From NCBI GenBank assembly GCA_009823395.1, contig CM020514.1, positions 7,912,466 to 7,976,465 of the forward strand: a DNA stretch of 64,000 nucleotides, given 5' to 3'. The stretch's first letter is position 1; the number at the start of each line of letters is the position of its first letter. Shown piece by piece: positions 52,343-64,000 of the stretch. The notes beneath the pieces are model-generated. The model was not told where the DNA came from and did not search any database. It worked only from the letters and a program-made list of their open reading frames with translations. The position numbers and the translations under genes were made by a program. This stretch comes from Thamnaconus septentrionalis. Lineage: Eukaryota > Chordata > Actinopteri > Tetraodontiformes > Monacanthidae.

Positions 52343-53450
52343 GATGCTGAACACAATACTGGACAAGAGAAAGAGACACATCAGCTGTCGACTAGTCTGA
52401 AACGCAGATCTCCCACATGTTGACCATCTGAGCGCTTCAGTCCAGACTACTTCAATCAGAAGACCCCAACCCAGAAGATTTTATCCCACGCTCTCATATT
52501 CATACTCAGAGATGCGAGGAAGCAGCTGCTGGGTGTAACTTCATATTTGTCATCGACAGTCATAACAAATTCCCAAAACTACAGTTTGAAAGGAGCCTTG
52601 GGGTATCTCGTGTTTTCGTTTCAAAACAATTGGTGGAACAAACTAAGGAAAACACATTGCGCCCTTCGACCCCAAACGTGCGTTGGCGTCGTCGCATCAA
52701 TTCTTGAATTCGAATCGGGTGACAGTCATACTGAAGAAAAGTCAGACGTCTTTTCGTTCATTTTTTCTGTTCTTTTAGACACAAAAACTAGTAGCCCTTC
52801 AACAAATTCAAGTAGTTCAAACTAAACCACGAAAAGAGTGACTTTAAATTAAAAAAAAACAGACAATGTACAACTAAACCGGTGATTCGACCGTCCCTTG
52901 TCCACCCACTTGTTAACCCACATTAAGTTCGGGTCACCGGAACCAGCGGCGAGAGAGGTGAGAACGAACCGTTCACAGCGCAGTTATCCCGGCTCCAGGT
53001 GGTCCAACAAGGACAGGCTCCGGAACCGAATCCCACGAGGGGAAAAAAAGACAATAAAATAAAAAGCTCCCAACAACAAAAAAACAACAACAAAAAAACT
53101 AGTGAAACCCGGTTAGAATCCGGCAGCACGCGGTGTCTCCTCGTGAACCGCCTGTTGCTGAGTGGAGCGTCGCGAGCGCGGCGGGACCGGTGTTGAATGA
53201 GTGCAGTGAGTGAGTGCCCTCGAGGCGCTGCTGCTGCTGCGCGTGGGTTGCGTTTGTCTGTCTTTTCTTGTAGTCACGTTTAAAAAATATATACCTATAA
53301 TGACGTTTAAGTGACTGGAAAACGGCTCGGGAAGTCGAAGCGCAGTGACCGAGACTGACTTTGACTGCTCTCAAACTGAGGAGGAGGAGTGGGCGCGCGG
53401 AGACCCTCCCTCAACTGCGCGCTCGTGCCGGTGTTCCTCCCCACTACTCC
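52343..53450 (-). promoter_or_regulatory. itga4: itga4 5' flank and probable promoter region
   Basis: The interval upstream of the start codon becomes GC-rich at about 52920-53230 and 53340-53450. Minus-strand TTCTCTTGTCCAG just before 52358 looks like a splice acceptor, suggesting a 5'UTR intron with 15 nt of leader before the ATG at 52342-52340. If it is unspliced, an in-frame ATG at 52381-52379 would add 13 residues. I could not fix a first exon or start site. Confidence 0.4.

Positions 53451-53452
<2 letters not shown>

Positions 53453-53522
<70 letters not shown>
53453..53522. repeat. (GT)n microsatellite upstream of itga4
   Basis: About 35 units, bordering the GC-rich 5' flank of itga4. 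Confidence 0.95.
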
Positions 53523-53524
<2 letters not shown>

Positions 53525-53967
53525 GCGCGCCGGGTGTTTCCCTCTCCACAGTTCAGTTGAGACTATCAGCAGCTGTGAGAATGGAGGTGGTTCAGACAGA
53601 CCGAGGAGAGATCCGATCTGACCGTTGCCACCAAACGCGGGTAGAGCACAAACAGGAATGTTTTTTTTTTTGTTTTTTTTTTGGTCGCTCATGAATCTTT
53701 TGCGGACAGTCTACTCTACACACATGTTGCATGAGTGACACCGAACCCGCAACATGAGTAGGGCTGCATGCGGGGAGACCTATTTGTAGCTTCTGCCTTT
53801 TGGCTTAGCCGTTTTGCCACTTGTTTCTCTCTTGTGCAGCCACAATTTCACAACAAGTAATGTGGCAAATCCTGTGTTTAACTTCATCCATTTACAGTTC
53901 AGGAGTGTGAAGATCTGGTGCTCAAGGATGGTTTGCTATGATATACATACATGGTATTATTCTAGAG

Positions 53968-54256
53968 CAGGAGTTGGCAAACTTTTTGACTCGTGGGTTA
54001 CAAAGGTAACTAAACAGCTAAAATAATTTATGTCAATTAAATAATGATCAAAAGCGTTACAACAAAATGTGTCTTAGAAGCCAGACGATATTTAGCTCTT
54101 TATTGAAATGACTCTTAAAACACTGAAAAAAATTGATGAAATACATCCATTCCATCACTTACTTACTATCAATATCATTTCTTCAAGTTCGGCGGGCCGG
54201 ATTAGAAAGTTTAATGTGCCACATGTGGCCCCTGGGCCGTAGTTTGGCCATGCCTG
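53968..54256. mobile_element. hAT-type non-autonomous element with 8-bp target duplication
   Basis: Ends CAGGAGTTGGCAAAC and GTTTGGCCATGCCTG, with flanks ttctagag (53960-53967) and ttctagaa (54257-54264), 7 of 8 identical. The interior has TTCAAGTTCGGCGGGCCGGA, as in 27931-28045. Confidence 0.8.
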
Positions 54257-54264
54257 TTCTAGAA

Positions 54265-56291
54265 TATGATCACACTCAAATAATCATCACTATGTTGTTT
54301 ATTAGCTGCTTAAAAGGCAATTTCTGCGTATATAATTAAGAGTCAAACTTTTGTGTCTCCAGAGCCGCCATCCTTCTCATGACTTCCAACCAAGATGGAT
54401 GGTGAATTCAAGGTGAATGATTTAAAGCCATTAGAATATAAATTTTCAACTATACTGCTAACTAACAATTGCTTTTGTGTGATAATTGGTCGTATACGTC
54501 TCATCCGTGATGGAAATATACAATTTAATGTGTTTGCTTGTCAAAGCTATTGAGCACAAATGGAGAAGCACATTTATTTTGAACGTCCATCCATCAGACT
54601 TTTAAATGGAAGAAAGACAACACGTGCTCATCGAAAGTGAAGCCAAACCACCGTAGTTGTTTCCCTGAGACCCCCCTCCCTTCCCAGTGGTATCAGATAA
54701 GAGGAGGGTCAAAATGAATTCTCAGGTTCTCAGGTCAAGTCATAAATTTTCAGTGTTTTTACAAAGGTTTTTATTGTTACCCGATGCTTTAAAAACATGA
54801 TGCTGCTGTTTTCTTAGTTATCCTAGTTAGATTATTATATGCTGCCGTCATTCTACCACACGTCAGGCTAACTTCAACAGGAGCAATGAGGCCTCGGTAA
54901 CCTCGGCAAAAACCTCCAACTTCAAAAATTGTTATTTGACAGTTGTTGGGCCTTTTTTTTTTTTTTTTTTTATAAATCTTTATTTTTGAACCAAGACTTT
55001 GCTGAGTGGACCCTCAAACACATATTTAGCCCTTTGTTTACTGCATCCGGCTAAAATTGATGCTTTGTTTGACCTTCCATGTGTTAAAAACAAAACAAAA
55101 AACAAAGTGGCCTCAGTGGGAGGGACCAACATCTGACTGGGGTGTTGTCGCAAAACTGCAAGTGGTTTTACCCAGGAGGAACGGGAGCCCTTTTTGACAT
55201 CACAGTGAGCTGATTTTCAGCACACACTCGCTCCCAAAATTGGACGAGGCAACGATGTAAAAGATTTTTCCCATTCGGGGAAGTTCACTGACAGGTTACA
55301 CATTGATGATAGAGCACATCGGTAAGGTTCATTTTGCCAAATATGCTACCTTTCAGGGAGAGAATCATTATACATCCCATAATCTGATCGTTGGAAATTC
55401 AGTGGAATTTTTGTCTCTTAACTTTCCATTAACATGCCATAAGATCCAGCGATGGCTATCTAAGTGTGGCAGAGAGATTTATCTAAGAGGCCTCATAGGT
55501 GTGACAGTGTTGTTCTGGAATGATGACACGCACTTCAGGGAGCCTGCGATCATGTCAAGATCGTAAAATAGCCACGCGTTAGAAGCGCTGCGAGCGTTTT
55601 AATGCGACGATGTTTGTACATAACGGAAGTCCTCAATTATGCAAGAATCCTCAGCAATCTGTCTCGCTCTGTTTTGTTCTGCTGTGTATCCCGGACAACA
55701 GCGATCCTCGTCGATGATTCTCCCATCATCTCCTGCAACAACTGGAAAAGTGTGGAAACATACATCTTGTTGTGTGTGAACGAACGAACGCCGCTGTAGA
55801 ACATTACGTGACTCAGCCAGTTTTGCTTGAGGTGTCGGCACACTCGGTAAACAATGACTTTATAAGTCGACCAGAGCTCGTCGTGATAAATGATCGACGT
55901 TCAGATGAAGTTTTTTTTTTGGGGGGGCACCGAAGGGGGAGAGAACATTTCTCCTTAAAGAGTCACTGGAGAGCTCAAACCGGCTCAGTGATTCATTCCA
56001 GACCATGAACTAGCCGCCGTGGCTAAATAAATCAGAGGTTCAGAGAAAAAAAGAGGGGAGCTTTTTTTTTTTTTTTTGCACTTTATTTATCTGCGCGTCT
56101 GTTCACAGAAAGCTATTAACGCAATGCCGGCCTTAAAATCTTTAAATAAAGGAAGAAAGAAGCTCTCCAGAGTCCCAGGTTGCCACGACTTCTTGCCGCT
56201 TTTAACTGCTCTTACAAAAATAGCCCCAGACAGACGGACAGTTGTGGAGCAGACAGACTGTTTGGATTTAACGCTGGATAGGACTCTCTGC

Positions 56292-56336
<45 letters not shown>

Positions 56337-57631
56337 ACGCATACATCCATGCTTTGTGTTTGTTGGTATTTCCTGTTAATGACCCAGCGGTTACGATCCT
56401 GGAATCTGAATAGCTTCTGTTTCTTGACTCCCACTCACTCCCACAGCCTTTGTGTTGTTTACTTTAAAAATAAAGGGAAAAAGACATGAGTGTCTCCTCT
56501 TGTAACATTGGTTCATTTATATATATATATAAAAAAAAAATCACTATCATCAGCGAAGATATTGCGAACCACTCATGGGTACTTTTCCATTTACAGACAG
56601 ACAGATTTTTTTTTTCTTTAAGAAAAAAAAAAAAGCTAATTGGTCCATGTCAAATAAATTCAACTAATTCACAAAACATTCACATTTCATCAGACTGGCG
56701 ACAGGGACTAGCTGCTGTCTCGCACAGTGTTGCTAGCGTCTGCAATGCACACATCACCGGCGGCTGTAAGCTGTTTTTTCATGCTATCATGTGCTTTCCA
56801 GTGCGTGTTTGCTGCTAATGACAGCTTCAAATCATACACTTCCTTTGTCCCCTTTCATTTCCCCCCCACACGCGTCCACACTCAAACTCAAACTCTGAGA
56901 ACTCTGATAAACAGACTGTGAAAGGATATACGTAGGCTCCATTTAAAGCTGTAATTCTACTTCCCTCTTTCAAAAGAATAATTTTATAATAATCGTACTT
57001 TTTCCCAGTCATAAGTTTGTCACAGTGTTTTTGTTTCTTCAACCCGAGCTTTTGCTCATACATGAACACTCGTGTGTTCGTGCCTCATGTTACTTCAGTG
57101 TGGAAGTGTAGTGAGGTCATTAGGAAACCACAAACGCGCTTCCTGTTGTACAACATCTTTTTGAGTAGAAATACTTACAGACAAACGCTCTGTTCCTTTT
57201 AAGCCACACTAATATTATATTAAATATGAATATATTAGATGCCTACAGGTGTTGGATTTTTGTTCAGATATCAACGGTATTTAGTTTTTCATCTTTTTTC
57301 TACTACCTCATCTATTTTGAGGTATTTTTATGTTTTAGTATAGATTCTGGTTGAGGCAAACACTGGAGCTTGTCTAATTTCATTCACATTAGTTGAATGC
57401 TGAGTTTTACTTCATTTTAGGGTGGGTCTCTTTTGTCAAGTCACTTAGTTTACTCCAAGGGGGTCGGGCGCTGATCTGTCTGTCTGTAATTATTAATCAG
57501 GTGAAGGACCTGAAGCATAAATATGACAAAAAGAAAAGCAAAAGGCAAGCAAAAACACAAACTAAACCTATGAATAGATTAACAACACACCACCTATCAG
57601 TTTGTTTTTCTGCATAGATTAAAGACATGAG

Positions 57632-57676
<45 letters not shown>

Positions 57677-59847
57677 CTCGTTGCATCTTGTTATCTGTGG
57701 TATGCTAATACACAGCTGATCCCCGCTGTGCTCGCATCCACTGATCGCAGATCAGCCTTATCAGATGAAGAGCTTTGAAGTGTGCAGCAGGGAGACGGGG
57801 TGGGAGTCGATGAAGGTGGTGGGCGGGCCTGCTAACGTCTCTGAAAATGGGAGGTAATTGCTGTTTATGTCTGTTGCGCGTGCACGCACACACGCAGGCA
57901 AACACACACGAGCGGACAGAGCCTCTACACGCGTGTTTACTGTATACATTATGCTTTGCTCCCGATCTAGCCAACCCAAACTCGACACGACAGAAGACAT
58001 GTCATTTACCAATTTTGTTGCACACCCCCCCCCCCCCCCCGGTATCCATCTGATAACAACACCAAAGAAAACATTTGGAAAGGAGAAACCCATTTACCAA
58101 ACTTGACCCTTATCTCCATCTTGGCTTGGCAGCAACTGCTTCTTGCGTTCATCGGGACTGGCAACGCATAACTAATAGTGTGCTACTTGACCCTTGAACT
58201 CAAAATCCAGAGTTACAAATTACCTCACGGTTGATTTGGCAACGTCCCACTTTTAACTTGAAAAGCTATGGGACGGAGTTACTGTTAGCATCACGCAGGC
58301 GATGCTAACAGCAGCCTAACTTTGCAACCGGGCAATTCTGACTTCTGAGCGTCATGGAATGCACCGCAAGACTAACTCAATATTCTCTAGGTTTTACAAG
58401 ACTGGTGAGATTTTACCACTAAAACATACGCAAACCAGCTGTGTTGTGAAGTAAAGCTGAAACACCAGCCAGTTTGAGTCGGTTCCACTCAGATGCCGTT
58501 GCCGTAGTCCGTGACAGGACAATTTTCCAACTCATTTCAAATTTCATTGAAAAACAAATGACCACATGCACGACTACGCCCCAGTCAGCAGGCTGGCAAA
58601 GAGAACCGTCGGAATACTGACTCAGGGTACGAGCGTCCCGTCATTGATGGCTGACCTTCCCGCCCGTGAACATCTGAAACTCAAACTGCAGGTCAGACAG
58701 AAAGTGACAATGTCCGCACAGCACTGGTAATAATGCCTCACTGTACGGGAAGTTCACCACAATGATCGGAAGTAAAGTGGGTCAAAGGGGAAGCAGGAAG
58801 TGAGACTGCGTGTGTCCACCGCCGGCTTGAGGGGTCATCACTTGCTGGCTAACTCTTCTGGATGAGTTTCATATTTTTTTTTCACTTCCACCAGCATGTG
58901 TTAAAATTATTGTCAGTGTTTCTTGACAACAACAGTAAACAGACCCGCAAAGAAGGGGATGCTCCGCCCCCCTGATGAGGTCACTGACAGTTAGCCATGA
59001 CATCACTCGCTCGGACGAATGTAGGTCAGCAATATAAACTGTAAAACACAGAGGACGGTAAATATTTTAACACTGATGTATGTGTAGGCGCATGCACGCA
59101 CGCACGCACACACACACACACATCCACACGCGGACACACACACTCACATCTACTGACCCCCCAGGGAGAGGGAGGAGGGAGAGGTTGGCTGAACAGCTTG
59201 TGACGTCTCCAGGCCATGATAACGTCTGCTAATTGGTTCCATCAGGCCTCTTTGTATGCGTGTGTGTGTGTGTGTAAACACAGTTACACTCAGCCTGTGA
59301 GGAGGATTCTTCTCATCTTGAAGAAATTAGCAAATGATGCTGAGGTAGATGCGGGGAAAAAAATATCAATGAGTAACGTTTGCATTCTTTGAAGTACTTT
59401 AAGGTCCCGTTTAACACGCACAGGGAAATTTTTTTCCCTGAGACTAAAAGAACTGTGTATTTTGTGTATTTTATTCCTTTTGTTTATTTATTGAGGTTAT
59501 TGTGTGATTCGCCTGGTGTTAACTTAGACACAAAGGCCCAGTTGGTTTTAAGAGTGGCCGTGAACTTCACACACCGGGGGGAGGTTTTTCTCAAATCATC
59601 TGGTTTTGTTTCATGTGTCCTTCTGGGAAGGAGGCCATAGAAAATGCTCCGGCTGGGGAAGCCCATCAAGGCGGAAGCAGAGGCTTCTGGGCTTCTTATA
59701 GATAAAGGATACATTCATTGTTCGTTCCGCATTAAATAGTGCAGCAGAATTGTAGAGTAGCTCCTCATGTAAATCAGATGAAAAATTGGAATCAGTAAAA
59801 TATACATTTGGGCTGCCAATAACAGATTCAGTGACAATTAGTTAGTT
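54265..59847. other. Gene-poor intergenic DNA
   Basis: No supported exon. It holds a copy of the TTTAGCCC-core repeat at about 55010-55260, (CA)n at about 56295-56330, (TG)n at about 57631-57674, a poly-C run at about 58026-58040 and several poly-T or poly-A runs. Open frames here lack splice context and resemble no protein I recognise. Confidence 0.5.
55010..55260. mobile_element. Dispersed repeat (TTTAGCCCTTTGTTTACTGC core)
   Basis: Contains ACATATTTAGCCCTTTGTTT, CCGGCTAAAATTGATGCTTT and TTTTGACATCACAGTGAGCT, matching the order of motifs in the copy at 29560-29830. Confidence 0.55.
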
Positions 59848-59891
59848 AGAGGTGCATACAATTATAATTGTTTATAATTGTATGCACCTCT
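59848..59891. repeat. Perfect 20-bp palindromic hairpin
   Basis: AGAGGTGCATACAATTATAA (59848-59867) is followed by TTGT and then its exact reverse complement (59872-59891). No terminal duplication or other repeat is evident around it. Confidence 0.9.
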
Positions 59892-60904
59892 CTTGTATTG
59901 TATAATTGTAAGTTTAAATTGCTTGAACTTCTGCTATTAAAGATATGACTAAGGACATAAAAATAAATCTGGCAGCCATAACAAGAGGTGCTTATCCATG
60001 ACAGCAGTGTTTATAGTGCAGTAATGTTAAATAGTCTTTTCTTTTGCTATTCCTTTGCTGCAACTCGGCTCTAAGTCACAACCTGTTTTTCTTCTCGTAG
60101 GTCAGCAGCCGTTGTTTACAAGCTCACTGTCTATATATTGTGCTTCTTCTTTGTCTTGGCATCCAGTGGTGTATGAGGGCATCCTGTTGCTATTTGTCTC
60201 AACAAAACAGACTCTGACCAGTTGCTCAATGTTGAGACCATCTGAAAGTGTTTTACATCAGAGCTTCTCAAGCCGACCTAATCAGAATCTAAGCTAAAAA
60301 TGAGATTGACTTTCAAGGTTGCATGACTGCGGATCAGGTATTAATGGACCCACAGATTAGAATGTAACAAGATGTGATCACCACACCGGGAGGTGGCCTG
60401 GTTTGCGAGTGACCTCTTTATTTCAGTTGAGTTGTTGGCCGAACTGTGGGACAGCTCACAAAAACAGCGTCATCTGTGACTCTGCATGAATCACGTTGCT
60501 TAACTTGTGTTCTGGCAAGAGATCCTGACCTACGGGGGAACTGACAGACCCCTTGTTAAAAGAAACACATTTTTATGCGATGGTGAGGAAAGAAGAAATT
60601 GAATCATCTTTGCAAAACGGTTCCAGTGGTTTTATTGATCATCTGGGCCTTTCCGGCAAACTTGGCATCAAAAGATTGTTCACATTGTTGATGCTGTATC
60701 GCTACACTGGTCAATTTGATCTCTTTTTAAACGATTTATGTTATATAATATGTGACACAATTGAGGAAAATTCTCATTCAGAATCATGCTTTTGTTTCAG
60801 ATTAAGGTGAAAATTTCCCAAATGTAACAACAGCTTGGAACAAAGGCAACAAGTTACGATGGTTGTTACTCAAAACCAACACAAACACAGTAATGCAGCA
60901 CTCA

Positions 60905-61335
60905 CCGGCCACTTTATTAAGCTCAACTTCCAATCGCTTGTTAACCTAAATAGCTAATTAGCCAATTACACGCCAATGCAGTTTGGCATGTAGACGTGGC
61001 AAAGAATGACTCGCTGAAGTTCAAAGCCAGCATCAGAAAGGGGAAGAAAGACGATTTAAAGTGGCTTTGAACGTGGTGGACATGGTTGTTGGTCCCAGAT
61101 GGGCTGGACTGAGTGACTCAGTAATTCACTGCTGCTGATCTACTGGGATGTCAACACTGGCACACCCATTTCTTGAAGGTTAAAGAAAAAAAAGGGAACA
61201 TATCCACTGAGCTGGAGCTCTGTGGAAGATGATGTCAGGGGTCAAAGGTCAGCATGGGCAGACCAGGCAACGGGAACTCAAATAACCGCCGGGTGCAACC
61301 AGCATATGTAGGATAGCATCGATGGCATTAGGCCG
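60905..61335. mobile_element. Degenerate DNA-transposon-like repeat (GGCCACTTTATTA)
   Basis: Contains CGGCCACTTTATTAAGCTCA, AGCATCAGAAAGGGGAAGAA and CAGATGGGCTGGACTGAGT in the same order as a repeat common in fish genomes. There is no intact ORF. A second small fragment (AGCATTAGAATGGGGAAGAA) lies at about 62870-63000. Confidence 0.6.
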
Positions 61336-62294
61336 TGTGTGTGTCTCTCGTGCACGAAAGCGGTGATGTTTTCAAAAATAAATAATATAGGATTGAAAAA
61401 ATAAGATTGATGTCACAGTAATCAGTGAAAACCATCTGTAATAGCGGCTCCTGGTGTAGCACAGAAGGAAAAAAGAGGTAGTTTATGTCACGGCACAAGA
61501 ACTCCTCCGCGCATGAGCGCTTCCACTCCCTCATCCGACACTCGGTTACTCAAACTTGCCTTTGACTAAAGTTGGAATACTTTTAGCCCAAGTGTGGGAG
61601 CGCAGCCATTACGAATTTGCTCGACGCATCGCTTTTTCTTCTTTTCTTTTCTTTTTTTTTTTCCTCAGAGATTTCACAGACTGTCCGCAGTGACAAGCGC
61701 TCCCAAGATATCTGCCGTCGCTGTGTAAACAGAGCCGTGTGCAGCGTCCCCGTTTTCGGACGATATCGGGTCCTTTTGGAGAGACAGCAGACTGCAAACT
61801 GTGGAGACAGGGCTGGACGAGAAAGCAGTCTGTGTCGGGGGGGGCAGAGAAAAACCGAAGACTGAAATAGAATTTCGACAACATGTCGGACCTCTCGCAA
61901 CATGGTGGAGGCTCTGCCGTTCCTCTCTGATAAAAGTCCAAACCTCACGGCCCTTTAGATTGAGTTCAGAGATATTCTGCAAGAGGAATTACTAAGAATC
62001 TTTATCTGGGACGTTTCCTGTTGACATTAAAAAAAAAGAAAAAAAGAGCTGAACTCAACTCGAAAGAGCACACGATGAGCCCCAACTGTGTTACACCGCA
62101 TAAATAATCCCGGGCCAGTGAGCTTGTGGGTCAGCATCACATCAGTTTGTGTTATTTCAAATACAACAGTTATAATCAGGGATCTGATGTAAGATGTGTG
62201 TGTGTGTGTGTGTGTGTGCCGAGATCTTTTTTCTGTGTGTAGTAGCCATATGTTCTGCCAATAATAAGCAACAGGCCTGCAGCATTTATACTAC

Positions 62295-62369
<75 letters not shown>

Positions 62370-63144
62370 TGCGCGTGTGTTGTCCCACAGGCAACACAAG
62401 CTGTCACTGGAGAAACTGCCTTCGGATGGATTTACACACGTACACAAACGCACAACCCCCTCCCCTCCCCACCAAAAAAAACCCCACGCACGCTAGATGC
62501 CAAAATATCCTTTTGAAACGCAGTTCCGCTCTTCTTACAGGATGCGCGTTGCAGACGCGGAAGGCTGGAGGAACACCTAGACTGTCTGATAACCCTGACA
62601 GATGACCCCCCCCCCCCCCCCAACTGTCCCCGACGCACTCAGAGATCTGAGAGGATCATTTTGCTGTCAGGAAATGACTCGGTGCGCAGCGAGGCTCTGA
62701 AAAGGAGCTAAATTTAACAAACGATAAACACGCAGGGGCCGAAAAGTTCTCTCACGGCGTCGTTGATTGAACGGTCGGATGGTTTCGACCAAAACTAGCC
62801 TAAAAAAAACAAAAAAACACCTGTGCGTCCGTTTGAGAATATCGAGCAGGAGGCATTTTTCATCATCAACCGTCAGATTGCAGCGCTGCAAGCTGCCGAT
62901 CACATGGCGGCAACTGCAGAGCAGTGTGGCGTGAGGCGGCTTGCTAAAGTTAAAAAACAGCATTAGAATGGGGAAGAAAGAGAAGAGGAGTGAAGTGAGA
63001 ATAGCTGCACTTGCAAGAAAAACAAAAAAAAAGGCAAGCGATCGCAATTAAATCCATTTGTAAAAGGAGGGTGCAAGGAATTAAAAGTACGTCTCTAATT
63101 TTGTTTCTGTTTACGTCGCACACACAGCTGCCAGAAATAAACAC
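61336..63144. other. Intergenic DNA with long (TG)n
   Basis: No exon recognised. Contains (TG)n at about 62197-62218 and 62297-62366 (about 35 units) and a poly-C run at about 62606-62620. Confidence 0.5.
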
Positions 63145-63330
63145 GTGACTCCGCCCCCGGACGTACGGATCTGACGCCTCCTCCCTCGAGCCGGTCGCTG
63201 GGAAGACGCCGCGTCTTCGCCCGCGTCTGCTCTTCTGCTCTTTTCATTTGCCAGGTCCTTGATCGTGATGTCACGTCCTGTCTGTAACAACAGGCATTGT
63301 GCTCCGCAGGAAGCGGACTTCCCGGAGGGC
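63145..63330 (+). promoter_or_regulatory. CpG-rich promoter-like stretch
   Basis: Contains a GC box (ACTCCGCCCCCGG), several CG-rich segments and a CRE-like TGATGTCACGTCC. It precedes two exon-like segments on the + strand. The direction is inferred only from those segments. Confidence 0.35.
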
Positions 63331-63386
63331 GGGGGGGGTCGGTGTGGAGGAGGGGGTGTAAACGTTCCTCTCTTTTTCCGCTGCAG

Positions 63387-63485
63387 GGTCAGCTGGTTCA
63401 GTCCGATTCCGGTTCTGCCATGGAGCAGGAAGAGCCATGGCGAGGAGTCATCGGGATGACGCAGCCGAGTGAGTGCAGAACAGTG

Positions 63486-63530
<45 letters not shown>

Positions 63531-63959
63531 ACACAGAGGAATGGGATCCTGCAGAGCTGCAGGCTGGAGGCCTTGACTTCACCTTGAAATTAGTGAGAGG
63601 CTCCTGGGTCTCATCACGGAGTTCCCAGAGATGGAGCGTACTCCCAGATAACCCACAGACCTCGGTGCGAGCAATGTGTCACGTTGGAACTGTTTTCACT
63701 TCTCAATCACTGCAGGAAGAAAAGGACTTCCGCCCATCACCCTTGGGCCAAGATCGTGAGTTCAACTCGAAAACGACAATCTTGTTTGACTTGGCCCGAC
63801 CTCCCGTTTTGGAAGAAACTGAAACAGAGAGGTATTTAAAATACGTTTAAGTACGTGAAGCAAATGAATGCTTTGATGCGTGTTGTTGCGCTGACTTTTC
63901 TGTCTTAATTACTCTTTTTGTCTTTTCTCCCCTGGCAGAATCCTGTCTGCTGTCTGCGT
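63387..63959 (+). CDS. Possible 5' end of an unidentified + strand gene (two exon-like segments)
   Basis: Segment 63387-63468 has a strong acceptor (CTCTTTTTCCGCTGCAG) and a donor (CCGA|GTGAGT). It contains ATG at 63420 in a GCCATGG Kozak core, reading MEQEEPWRGVIGMTQP. A second 21-nt segment, 63939-63959, has an acceptor (TCTCCCCTGGCAG) and a perfect donor (GT|GTAAGT), and joins in frame, continuing KSCLLSA. I recognise no family. It could be a real gene continuing to the right, a lncRNA or chance. Confidence 0.25.
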
Positions 63960-64000
63960 GTAAGTCTGTTGCTGTTGCTGGGAGTGATTTTCACTTTGTC

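Noticed and set aside
63111..63530. 139-residue minus-strand open frame
   Set aside because: It begins in a CA/TG tract and has Pro/Arg-rich content typical of CpG-rich DNA; no splice context or known domain.

Overview
The window is nuclear DNA of a ray-finned fish, most likely a percomorph teleost. Genes are split by short GT-AG introns, (TG/CA)n tracts are unusually abundant, and non-autonomous DNA transposons of types common in teleost genomes are scattered throughout. I could not name the species. The gene order and orientation (neurod1 and cerkl on the + strand, converging on itga4 on the - strand) match the vertebrate NEUROD1-CERKL-ITGA4 block (human 2q31), so the three genes are called as orthologs on sequence and linkage together.

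Layout. 1-2850: intergenic DNA with a decayed LINE interrupted by a hAT-type element. 2850-7290: neurod1, with a microsatellite-embedded promoter, a 5'UTR exon and three coding exons encoding 372 residues. 7290-10440: intergenic DNA, mostly simple repeats. 10440-34180: cerkl, a GC-rich promoter and 14 coding exons encoding 551 residues. 34170-52342: itga4 on the - strand, 28 coding exons encoding 1031 residues. The 3' ends of cerkl and itga4 converge and may share overlapping poly(A) signals near 34170. 52343-63140: itga4 5' flank and gene-poor DNA with repeats. 63145-64000: a CpG-rich stretch and two exon-like segments that may be the start of another + strand gene running off the window.

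Function. Neurod1 is a bHLH activator of neuronal, retinal and endocrine differentiation. Cerkl is a ceramide-kinase-like, photoreceptor-associated protein. Itga4 is the integrin alpha-4 chain that pairs with beta-1 or beta-7. They do not form one pathway; their linkage is ancestral.

Most notable observations: (1) the neurod1 coding sequence, which I know as a single uninterrupted exon in other vertebrates, carries two introns that place the bHLH domain on its own 230-nt exon, and one intron contains a fragment of a dispersed composite element found three more times in the window; (2) a hAT-type element with a perfect 8-bp target duplication ends 17 nt upstream of an itga4 splice acceptor; (3) one itga4 intron appears to use a GC donor; (4) there are several strong inverted repeats, including a 20-bp perfect palindrome and a 34-bp near-perfect hairpin. 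All exon boundaries were read by eye from reading-frame continuity and splice consensus; no transcript or alignment evidence was available.
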